From positions 1 to 11,696 of the forward strand of contig CAMLRE010000020.1 of the NCBI GenBank assembly GCA_946482355.1: a stretch of 11,696 bases of DNA. The letters run 5' to 3'. Both the position numbers and the translations under genes were made by a program. This stretch comes from an uncultured Bdellovibrio sp. (lineage in GTDB: Bacteria; Bdellovibrionota; Bdellovibrionia; Bdellovibrionales; Bdellovibrionaceae). Positions 6,146 through 11,696 of the stretch are shown here, piece after piece (position 1 is the stretch's first letter; the number at the start of each line of letters is the position of its first letter). A model generated the notes under the pieces. That model ran no database searches, had not been told where the DNA came from, and was given only the letters and a program-made list of their open reading frames with translations.

Positions 6146-6542
6146 ATTTCATTTCAACAGTATAACCGTTACCAAGAACAGAGTCTGTTGTTTGACCAGC
6201 TAATACACCGATTCCGCCAGCGTTACTTTCTTTTTGGCCACCGAATACGTAAGCGCCACTACCCACCGTTTTTAAAATTTTAGAAGCGGCTTTTCCGTTA
6301 TTATAAGTTTTTTCATCAACTTTACCTGTGTAAGTTTGTTTTTCTTCAACAAAAGCTGCGTATTTATTTTGTTCTTTGCAGAAGTGATTGGCTTGATCGA
6401 TGGCATCGCGTTTTTGATCTTCGTCACCTTCAGTTTGAATAACCACACGGTGAATACCATCAGCTCCCGGGCGAACATCACGGTGATGTGCACAACCTGC
6501 TACGAAACCTGCGGCTAAGATTGATAATAAAAACTTATTCAT
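6132..6542 (-). CDS. Small lipoprotein of unknown function, 136 aa
   Basis: The start is placed at the ATG at 6542, although the frame stays open to 6614. From 6542 the protein begins with a classic lipoprotein signal, MNKFLLSILAAGFVAGC, with lipobox V-A-G-C and lipidated Cys17, and AAGGAG lies seven bases upstream; the upstream extension is polar and has no such site. No Asp follows Cys17 (Ala18, His19), so outer-membrane sorting is the likely fate. The mature protein has two further cysteines, C55 in an Ala/Gln-rich helix and C135 two residues from the end, probably a disulfide. A glycine-rich stretch (about 94-126) might be a membrane-associated hairpin. I know no function. It overlaps the convergent XRE gene by 14 bp. 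Its Shine-Dalgarno can pair with a leader segment. Confidence 0.82.
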   Translation of the reverse strand: MNKFLLSILAAGFVAGCAHHRDVRPGADGIHRVVIQTEGDEDQKRDAIDQANHFCKEQNKYAAFVEEKQTYTGKVDEKTYNNGKAASKILKTVGSGAYVFGGQKESNAGGIGVLAGQTTDSVLGNGYTVEMKFKCQ

Positions 6543-6550
6543 AAAGACAC

Positions 6551-6572
6551 TCCTTAACTTTGATCTTAAGGA
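6551..6572 (-). promoter_or_regulatory. Leader hairpin that can hide the lipoprotein gene's Shine-Dalgarno
   Basis: On the minus strand TCCTTAA (6572-6566) and TTAAGGA (6557-6551) are perfect 7-bp complements with an 8-base loop. The second arm holds most of the AAGGAG ribosome-binding site of the gene starting at 6542. An alternative reading is that TATCCT (6574-6569) is the -10, in which case the first arm is not transcribed and no hairpin forms. Confidence 0.4.
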
Positions 6573-6695
6573 TACCTCTCTATTTTTTGATAAACTACTT
6601 ATTGCTTGTGACACTCGCCTTCTGGCCTGTCGTAAAAAAGCAATGTTGTGACTTAAATCCTACAAATTAGGACGATCGGCTCTCTGTTTGGCTTA

Positions 6696-6736
6696 TTAAC
6701 AATGCCTATAACCACAACACTTGCAGGCATTGTTAA
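6696..6736. repeat. Inverted repeat with perfect 12-bp arms
   Basis: TTAACAATGCCT (6696-6707) is perfectly complementary to AGGCATTGTTAA (6725-6736). After one mismatch, three more pairs (one of them G-T) form on the loop side, leaving a loop of about 9 bases. No T-run follows on either strand. It could be a protein-binding dyad, part of a small RNA, or a remnant of a mobile element. No second copy is seen in this window. Confidence 0.7.
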
Positions 6737-6908
6737 ATGAGATCAATATCTTAGGCTATCTAAAGTTAAAATGTTGCATACCCCATAGACAGCTCCATTT
6801 ATCACTCTGAGACAAAGCTGCCTTTAGTAACCTGTTATATCACCACACAGGTCGATTGGTCTTTAGGGTATTCTTCTTGCTTATCAGTATGATGTGCATG
6901 GGGGATAC

Positions 6909-7199
6909 ATGAAAAAATGTCTATTGGTTACGATTACACTCATATTAGTTACCTCTTCATTATTTGCGAAAGAGAGCATCTCTACTGAAAGTTTTAATAC
7001 GGTTTTAGAAGAAGGACTATCAAGCGAGAAAGACATAAAGAAAAATATTGCACGCAATATCGGATCTGAAAGAGTGACTTTCGCTGGCGAAGTTATTACG
7101 GCAGGCCCCAGAAGACGTAATCCAATAAAATTTAATGTTTTTTTAAAAGAAGATGAAATCAGGTCGCTGTCCGACGAAGAAAAATCGGACAGCAACTAA
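6909..7199 (+). CDS. Small exported protein of unknown function, 96 aa
   Basis: The start at ATG 6909 is preferred over the in-frame GTG at 6894, because GGGGGA lies just before it and the protein then opens with a proper signal peptide: MKK, hydrophobic residues 4-19, and cleavage after Leu-Phe-Ala (18-20). The mature part of about 76 residues is hydrophilic, has no cysteine, and is highly charged, with PRRR in the middle and an acidic C-terminus. Cys4 lies too early to be a lipobox. I recognise no family. It is preceded by a long non-coding gap and is convergent with icmF. The last codons form one arm and the loop of a strong hairpin. The signal peptide and ribosome-binding site make it a believable gene. 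Confidence 0.65.
   Translation: MKKCLLVTITLILVTSSLFAKESISTESFNTVLEEGLSSEKDIKKNIARNIGSERVTFAGEVITAGPRRRNPIKFNVFLKEDEIRSLSDEEKSDSN
7166..7193. terminator. Strong hairpin at the 3' ends of the small exported protein gene and icmF
   Basis: GCTGTCCGA (7166-7174) and TCGGACAGC (7185-7193) are perfect 9-bp arms with a 10-base loop. They lie in the last codons of the plus-strand gene and just downstream of the icmF stop (7214) on the minus strand. On the plus strand a TATTTTT run begins 10 bases after the stem, too far for a classical terminator, and the minus strand has none. A bidirectional 3'-end structure is the likeliest role. Confidence 0.4.
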
Positions 7200-7213
7200 G
7201 AATATTTTTAAGT

Positions 7214-10200
7214 CTACAAGTTACGGCGGTATTGGCCGCCGACTTCGTATAAGGCTTGTGACATTTGGTATAACGTACAATATCTAGCCGCACTCATTAG
7301 GGCTTCAAAGATATTGTTTCCGCTTAAGCAAGCTTCTTTAAGTTTTTTAATCTCAAGATCAGCCTGGGCTTTATTTGCTTTTTGCACCGTTTCGATTTGT
7401 TTTAGCTGATGGTTTTTCTCTTCTGTCGAAGCACGAGCTAACTCGATTTTCGGTGGAATATAACCAGCTTCTAAAGTTTTTGGATCAATAAATGTGTTCA
7501 CACCAATGATCGGTAATTCGCCAGAGTGTTTAAGATGCTCATAGTACATCGACTCTTCTTGAATTTTTGAACGTTGGTACTGAGTTTCCATCGCCCCTAA
7601 AACACCACCGCGTTCAGAGATACGTTTAAATTCGGCTAATACCGCTTCTTCAACTAAATCCGTTAGCTCTTCAATAAAGTAAGAACCTTGATTGATGTTT
7701 TCATTTTTCATCGCACCGTACTCACGGTTAATGATCATTTGAATGGCCATCGCACGACGAACTGATTCTTGCGTTGGTGTCGTGATCGCTTCGTCATAGG
7801 CATTTGTATGTAACGAGTTACAGTTATCGTTTAAGGCAACCAAAGCTTGTAACGTTGTACGAATGTCATTGAAGTCGATCTCTTGCGCATGCAAAGATCT
7901 GCCTGATGTTTGAATATGGTACTTTAATTTTTGTGAACGCTCGTTACCTTTGTAAAGGTCACGCATCGCCACAGCCCAAATACGGCGAGCTACGCGTCCT
8001 AACACCGTGTATTCAGGATCTAAGCCATTTGAGAAGAAGAAACTTAAATTCGGCGCAAAATCATCGATCTTCATGCCGCGTGATAAGTAGTATTCAGCAA
8101 ATGTAAAACCATTTGATAATGTAAACGCTAATTGTGAAATCGGATTCGCACCCGCCTCAGCAATGTGGTAACCAGAAATTGATACCGAATAGAAATTACG
8201 AATATTTTTATCGATAAAGAACTGCTGGATATCACCCATCATTTTAAGAGCGAAGTTGATCGAGAAGATACACGTATTTTGGCCTTGGTCTTCTTTTAAG
8301 ATATCAGCTTGAACAGTTCCACGCACCGCTGACATCGTCGCTGTCGCTAATTCGCGCCATTCAGTGTCAGTTAGTTTACGACCTAATTCTTTTTCTTTTT
8401 TCTCAACCTGTTGGTCAATCGCTGTATTAAAATAGAAAGCTAAGATCATTGGTGCAGGGCCGTTTATCGTCATCGAAACTGAAGTATTTGGATTAACTAA
8501 ATCAAATCCAGAATAAAGTTTCTTCATGTCATCAAGGCAACAAATGCTAACACCTGACTCGCCCACTTTACCATAGATATCCGGACGTAAATCAGGATCT
8601 TGACCGTATAAAGTTACTGAATCAAACGCTGTTGATAAACGATGAGCTTTTTCGCCTTTACATAAGTAATGAAAACGACGGTTTGTGCGCTCAGGAGTTC
8701 CTTCGCCAGCGAACATACGTTTTGGATCTTCATCGGCACGACGTAATTGGAACACACCCGCTGTGTATGGGAATTCACCGGCCACGTTTTCCATTTTTAA
8801 GAAAGTAAAACGATCGCCCCAGTCTTTATAACTTGGTAAAACGATTTTACGAATTTTTGTACCGCTTAATGATTTAGTCACTAAAGATTGGCGAATTTCT
8901 TTATCGCGCACTTTGAAAATTAATTCATCTTGCGCGTAGATGCGTTTTAATTCATCCCATTTTTCTAAAGATTGTAATTCTTCAGTTGTAAAACCTTCTG
9001 AAAATTCAGAACGTTTTTTAGCTACTTGATCTGCTGTAAGACCTAGATCTGATTTTAAATTCTCTAAAGCACCTAATTTTGATGCTTTGTCAGATAACGT
9101 TTTCACACGTTCTTTATATTTGTGAACTGTAGAAACGATTTCAGCTAAGTAGTTTTGACGATCCGGCGGGATCACCGTGTGCTCATCAGCTGATAAAACT
9201 GTTTCACGGTAAGCTTTTGGAACTTCTGGTAATGATTTTAATTCGTGTAATTTATCAGCCACCGAGAAGAATAAGTTATTCACTCCGCCATCGTTAAATT
9301 GCGAAGCTTGTGTTAAAAATACCGGAACTTGAACTTTATCATCCCAGATTTTACGTGAGCGTTTGTACTGTTTAGTTACGTCACGAACCGCATCTAAAGC
9401 CCCGCGACGGTCAGCTTTATTGACCGCCACGAAGTCTGCGAAATCGATCATGTCGATTTTTTCTAACTGCGACTGCGCACCGAAATCAGAAGTCATAACA
9501 TACATCGATAAGTCAGACACATCAGTGATCGCCATATTACCTTGGCCGATACCTGAAGTTTCAGCGATGATAAAATCGAAATCACATTTTTTTAAGAAGT
9601 TTAAAATATCTGGCAATGAGCTTGCGATCTCTTTACCAGAACCACGTGATGCCACTGAACGCATATAGATATGCGGACGTGATAACGAGTTCATACGAAT
9701 ACGGTCACCTAATAGTGAACCGCCCGTTTTACGTTTTGAGGGGTCAACGCACACGATAGCAATTTTTTGCTCTGGGTAGGCATTTAAAAAACGTTGTGAT
9801 AATTCATCGATTAATGATGATTTACCGGCACCGCCTGTACCTGTGATACCAAGAATTTTAGGTGTATTGGTTTTACGAACAAAATTTGTTAGACCAAATT
9901 TTTCAGGTGTTACATCTTTCTGGCCGTTTTCAATCGCCGTTAGTGCAATACCTAACTGAGTTGAAGGAATATTATCGCCAGCAAAAACATTTTTAATATC
10001 GTTTGATAATTGCGTCGGCATTGGAAAGTCACAACCTTCAACGATCATTTTGATCATACCTTCTAAGCCTAAACGACGACCATCATCCGGATGGAAGATC
10101 TGTGCGATGCCATACGCTTCTAATTCGCGTTTTTCATCGTGCACGATCACACCACCGCCACCGCCGTAGATTTTTACGTGCGCGGCACCAGCTTGATTTA

Positions 10201-10438
10201 ATAAATCACGAAGGTACTTAAAGTATTCCATGTGTCCGCCCTGATACGAGCTGATACACACACCCTGTGCGCCTTCTTGTAAAACGGCTTTGACAACATC
10301 GTTCACCGAACGGTTGTGGCCTAAATGGATAACTTCGGCTCCGAATTCTTGAAGCATACGACGAATGATGTTGATCGAAGCATCATGGCCGTCGAAAAGT
10401 GAAGCCGCAGTAACAATACGCACAGGATTCTTTGTCAT
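7214..10438 (-). CDS. icmF: Fused isobutyryl-CoA mutase (IcmF), 1074 aa
   Basis: It is an adenosylcobalamin-dependent mutase that interconverts isobutyryl-CoA and n-butyryl-CoA, fused to its own G-protein chaperone; cytosolic. Domain order matches IcmF: B12-binding domain 1-140 (DGH with cobalt-ligand His18), MeaB/MeaI-type GTPase about 150-400 (Walker A GTGGAGKS 200-207, ETSGIGQG 293-300, NKAD 340-343), helical linker about 400-530, and mutase barrel about 540-1074. Two residues separate IcmF from methylmalonyl-CoA mutase: Phe576 in RMFAGEG (Tyr in the other enzyme) and Gln720 in GQNTCIF (Arg in the other enzyme). Both read as IcmF. His758 (SGYH) is the conserved active-site His. The length is normal and I see no frameshift. 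It is the last gene of the hbd-hydratase-icmF operon, 33 bp after the hydratase, with a modest AAAGG before the ATG. No cobalamin riboswitch precedes it. Confidence 0.96.
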   Translation of the reverse strand: MTKNPVRIVTAASLFDGHDASINIIRRMLQEFGAEVIHLGHNRSVNDVVKAVLQEGAQGVCISSYQGGHMEYFKYLRDLLNQAGAAHVKIYGGGGGVIVHDEKRELEAYGIAQIFHPDDGRRLGLEGMIKMIVEGCDFPMPTQLSNDIKNVFAGDNIPSTQLGIALTAIENGQKDVTPEKFGLTNFVRKTNTPKILGITGTGGAGKSSLIDELSQRFLNAYPEQKIAIVCVDPSKRKTGGSLLGDRIRMNSLSRPHIYMRSVASRGSGKEIASSLPDILNFLKKCDFDFIIAETSGIGQGNMAITDVSDLSMYVMTSDFGAQSQLEKIDMIDFADFVAVNKADRRGALDAVRDVTKQYKRSRKIWDDKVQVPVFLTQASQFNDGGVNNLFFSVADKLHELKSLPEVPKAYRETVLSADEHTVIPPDRQNYLAEIVSTVHKYKERVKTLSDKASKLGALENLKSDLGLTADQVAKKRSEFSEGFTTEELQSLEKWDELKRIYAQDELIFKVRDKEIRQSLVTKSLSGTKIRKIVLPSYKDWGDRFTFLKMENVAGEFPYTAGVFQLRRADEDPKRMFAGEGTPERTNRRFHYLCKGEKAHRLSTAFDSVTLYGQDPDLRPDIYGKVGESGVSICCLDDMKKLYSGFDLVNPNTSVSMTINGPAPMILAFYFNTAIDQQVEKKEKELGRKLTDTEWRELATATMSAVRGTVQADILKEDQGQNTCIFSINFALKMMGDIQQFFIDKNIRNFYSVSISGYHIAEAGANPISQLAFTLSNGFTFAEYYLSRGMKIDDFAPNLSFFFSNGLDPEYTVLGRVARRIWAVAMRDLYKGNERSQKLKYHIQTSGRSLHAQEIDFNDIRTTLQALVALNDNCNSLHTNAYDEAITTPTQESVRRAMAIQMIINREYGAMKNENINQGSYFIEELTDLVEEAVLAEFKRISERGGVLGAMETQYQRSKIQEESMYYEHLKHSGELPIIGVNTFIDPKTLEAGYIPPKIELARASTEEKNHQLKQIETVQKANKAQADLEIKKLKEACLSGNNIFEALMSAARYCTLYQMSQALYEVGGQYRRNL

Positions 10439-10454
10439 AACTGGATAACCTTTG

Positions 10455-10469
10455 CTGACCTTCGGTCAG
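10455..10469 (-). promoter_or_regulatory. Short intercistronic hairpin before icmF
   Basis: On the minus strand CTGACC and GGTCAG pair perfectly around a GAA loop, filling half of the 33-bp gap between the hydratase stop and the icmF start. The AAAGG ribosome-binding site of icmF follows within 3 bases. It has no T-run, so it should not terminate. It may set mRNA stability or icmF translation. Confidence 0.4.
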
Positions 10470-10471
10470 AC

Positions 10472-11269
10472 TTAAATACCTTTAAAGTTTGGTTTTCTTT
10501 TTTCTGTGAAAGCTTTTGTGCCTTCAGTTGTATCGAATGATCCGAATAATCCACCAAAGATTTCGGCTTCATTTTCTAAAGCTTTTTCTGTTTCTAAATC
10601 AAAAGCTTGGTTGATTGAAAGCTTGGCTTTACTAACCGCTAACGGAGATTTTGAAATAATCATTTCTAATTTTTTGTTTACAGCCATCATTAACTCTGAT
10701 TGCGGAACAACCTGAGAAACGATTCCTAAGCGAAGCGCTTCATCAGCTTTGATCATTTCACCAGTAAAAGTCAATTCACGGGCTTTTCTGATACCCACAG
10801 CGCGAGTTAAACGAACTGTACCACCGAAGCCTGGAATTAAACCTAATGAAACTTCTGGTAAACCAAATTTAGCGTTGTCAGAAGCGATCATAAAATCACA
10901 ACCTAAAGCTAATTCTAAACCACCACCTAATGCAAAGCCGTTAACGGCTGCAATAACTGGAATCTTTAACAAATTTAATTCATGAAATACGCTTTGACCT
11001 TTTTGCGCAAAAGCCACCGCTTGCTCATTAGACATATCTAACATTTCTTTAATGTCAGCACCGGCTACGAAAGCTTTTTCGCCAGCCCCTGTGATCACTA
11101 AAGCTTTTGCTGTTTCAAAATCAACTTCAGAGATTTGGCGAAGAGCATCGGCCATATCGTTTAAAACCTGCATGTTTAAGGCATTTAAACTTTCAGGACG
11201 ATTGATCGTTAAAACCCAAACGCCATTGTCTTTCGATTCAAGTTTAATTGTTTGATAATCTAAATTCAT
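10472..11269 (-). CDS. Enoyl-CoA hydratase (crotonase family), 265 aa
   Basis: It hydrates a 2-enoyl-CoA to the (3S)-3-hydroxyacyl-CoA; in this operon the likely substrate is crotonyl-CoA. Crotonase hallmarks are clear: NRPESLNALN (23-32), the oxyanion-hole segment FVAGADIKEM (67-76), NGFALGGGLELALGCD (110-125) with catalytic Glu119, and FGLPEVSLGLIPGFGGT (135-151) with catalytic Glu139. Both glutamates are present, which favours hydratase activity over isomerase or dehalogenase relatives. The length is normal, and the protein is cytosolic. AAAAGGAA precedes the ATG by about 8 bases. It lies between hbd and icmF on the same strand; the 144-bp gap upstream is largely filled by a palindromic element, and icmF follows after 33 bp. 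Chain-length preference cannot be read from the sequence. Confidence 0.94.
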   Translation of the reverse strand: MNLDYQTIKLESKDNGVWVLTINRPESLNALNMQVLNDMADALRQISEVDFETAKALVITGAGEKAFVAGADIKEMLDMSNEQAVAFAQKGQSVFHELNLLKIPVIAAVNGFALGGGLELALGCDFMIASDNAKFGLPEVSLGLIPGFGGTVRLTRAVGIRKARELTFTGEMIKADEALRLGIVSQVVPQSELMMAVNKKLEMIISKSPLAVSKAKLSINQAFDLETEKALENEAEIFGGLFGSFDTTEGTKAFTEKRKPNFKGI

Positions 11270-11312
11270 ATTTAATTCCTTTTAAAATTCCTAAAAAATT
11301 CATTTCAGGTCG

Positions 11313-11423
11313 ATCAAAATAGTCCATAGGCAAGGCGGAGGCTGCTGGCGAAACGGAGGCGTCCTTGTGGACGTCGGAGTCCGAGCCAGCGGCCGACAAC
11401 GCAGTCAGATGGGCTATTTTGAT
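11313..11423. repeat. 111-bp GC-rich palindromic intergenic element
   Basis: The outer arms are 15 bases, 11313-11327 (ATCAAAATAGTCCAT) and 11409-11423 (ATGGGCTATTTTGAT); they pair fully as plus-strand RNA with one G-U, while minus-strand RNA has one C-A mismatch. Inside, 11340-11349 pairs with 11385-11394 (ten pairs, one G-U), then CGGA (11354-11357) with TCCG (11380-11383), then CGTCC (11360-11364) with GGACG (11369-11373) around a TTGT loop. The inner part is much richer in GC than its surroundings. The layout resembles dispersed REP- or MITE-like palindromes. The right arm contains the last two codons and the stop of hbd. Confidence 0.7.
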
Positions 11424-11696
11424 TGAGCTGCGTAATTATAAAAACCGCGGCCTGATTTACGGCCTAACCAACCTTCTTCTACGTATTTTACTAATAACGG
11501 GCATGGACGGTATTTTGAATCACCTAAACCATCATGAAGAACATTCATGATCGCAAGACATGTATCTAAACCGATAAAGTCAGCTAAAGTTAACGGACCC
11601 ATTGGTTGGTTAGTTCCAAGCTTCATCGCGTTGTCGATAGATTCAACTGACGCAATACCTTCATGAAGTGTGTAAACTGCTTCGTTGATCATCGGC
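11414..11696 (-). CDS. hbd: 3-hydroxybutyryl-CoA dehydrogenase, C-terminal part
   Basis: Only the last 94 codons are in the window; the reading frame runs off the right edge, and the codon before the apparent ATG at 11692 is Pro, matching the family's P-M-I-N-E-A. This is the helical C-terminal domain of the 3-hydroxyacyl-CoA dehydrogenase family: [32 protein letters not shown] and [20 protein letters not shown], with the terminal [11 protein letters not shown]. These match the short 3-hydroxybutyryl-CoA dehydrogenases (Hbd/PaaH), which oxidise 3-hydroxybutyryl-CoA to acetoacetyl-CoA with NAD or NADP. The Rossmann domain and the catalytic His-Glu pair lie outside the window. The final residues after NYAAQ (Ser-Lys and the stop) are encoded by an arm of the palindromic element. 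It is the first gene seen of the hbd-hydratase-icmF operon. Confidence 0.93.
   Translation of the reverse strand, partial: PMINEAVYTLHEGIASVESIDNAMKLGTNQPMGPLTLADFIGLDTCLAIMNVLHDGLGDSKYRPCPLLVKYVEEGWLGRKSGRGFYNYAAQSK

Larger units (their letters stand above)
6543..6908. other. 366-bp gap without a supported gene
   Basis: No reading frame with a ribosome-binding site or family resemblance is seen on either strand. The gap holds the lipoprotein leader hairpin (6551-6572), a long inverted repeat (6696-6736), and a smaller repeat ACCTGT (6830-6835) and ACAGGT (6847-6852). A TATGAT at 6888-6893 could be the -10 of the gene at 6909, without a good -35. A small RNA cannot be excluded. Confidence 0.6.

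Noticed and set aside
6177..6189. 13-bp palindrome AACAGA-G-TCTGTT
   Set aside because: It lies inside the lipoprotein coding region with ordinary codons and a single-base centre; chance is the simplest explanation.
6543..6614. N-terminal extension of the lipoprotein frame to 6614
   Set aside because: The extension is polar and without a ribosome-binding site; the ATG at 6542 has AAGGAG at good spacing and gives a perfect lipoprotein signal.
6694..6738. Integron attC site at the long inverted repeat
   Set aside because: The right end fits GTTRRRY, but the left end does not fit RYYYAAC, the total length is below that of known attC sites, and no integrase or cassette array is seen.
6894..6908. 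GTG start five codons upstream of the small exported protein
   Set aside because: The ATG at 6909 has GGGGGA just before it and yields a normal MKK signal peptide.
7214..10438. Methylmalonyl-CoA mutase as the identity of the large mutase
   Set aside because: Phe576 and Gln720 replace the Tyr and Arg typical of methylmalonyl-CoA mutase, and the N-terminal B12 domain with internal GTPase is the IcmF layout.
10439..10471. Cobalamin riboswitch before icmF
   Set aside because: The gap is only 33 bp and holds a small hairpin; a B12 riboswitch needs far more sequence and a B12 box, neither of which is present. One could still lie upstream of the operon outside the window.
11365..11550. Plus-strand 61-codon frame across the palindromic element
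   Set aside because: It is antisense to hbd and the element, has no ribosome-binding site, and encodes nothing recognisable.

Overview
This window looks like chromosomal DNA of a free-living, low-to-medium GC Gram-negative bacterium. Genes are tightly packed, several products are exported or lipidated, there is a phosphatidylserine decarboxylase, and there is a fused isobutyryl-CoA mutase. The gene style (short exported proteins, an XRE regulator with a long unknown C-terminal domain, dense convergent and divergent pairs) reminds me of Bdellovibrio and its relatives, but nothing in the sequence proves the lineage. I see no phage, transposase, CRISPR, tRNA or rRNA.

Layout. Bases 1-1034 carry an exported protein of unknown function. 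It abuts, tail to tail, the first of two divergent 6-pyruvoyl-tetrahydropterin synthase/QueD-family genes (1035-1538 minus, 1577-1945 plus). The second is followed 4 bp later by a membrane-anchored tandem zinc-ribbon protein (1950-2528). Then come psd (2525-3355 minus) and, divergently, a COG2509-like FAD oxidoreductase (3384-4937). Next are a cysteine-rich exported protein (4954-5283 minus), a divergent XRE-type regulator (5393-6145), a convergent lipoprotein that overlaps it (6132-6542 minus), a 366-bp gap with a long inverted repeat, and a small exported protein (6909-7199). The right third is one minus-strand operon: hbd (partial, cut by the window edge), enoyl-CoA hydratase, icmF.

How the genes work together. 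The right-hand operon is coherent C4 acyl-CoA metabolism. IcmF interconverts isobutyryl-CoA and n-butyryl-CoA; the hydratase and the 3-hydroxybutyryl-CoA dehydrogenase handle the straight-chain intermediates between crotonyl-CoA and acetoacetyl-CoA. The acyl-CoA dehydrogenase that would link these steps is not in view. The pterin-family pair may belong to queuosine or pterin synthesis, but no queC, queE or folE is present here.

Most worth a second look: (a) the two divergent PTPS/QueD paralogs each lack a different key active-site residue, and they share a 38-bp gap whose best promoters predict two leaderless mRNAs; (b) a 111-bp GC-rich palindromic element lies between hbd and the hydratase, and its terminal arm supplies the hbd stop codon; (c) a dyad, probably an operator, overlaps both promoters between the XRE gene and a cysteine-rich exported protein; (d) a 5'-leader hairpin pairs with the ribosome-binding site of the lipoprotein. 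I found no complete, clearly new multi-gene system, and the regulatory calls were made by eye.
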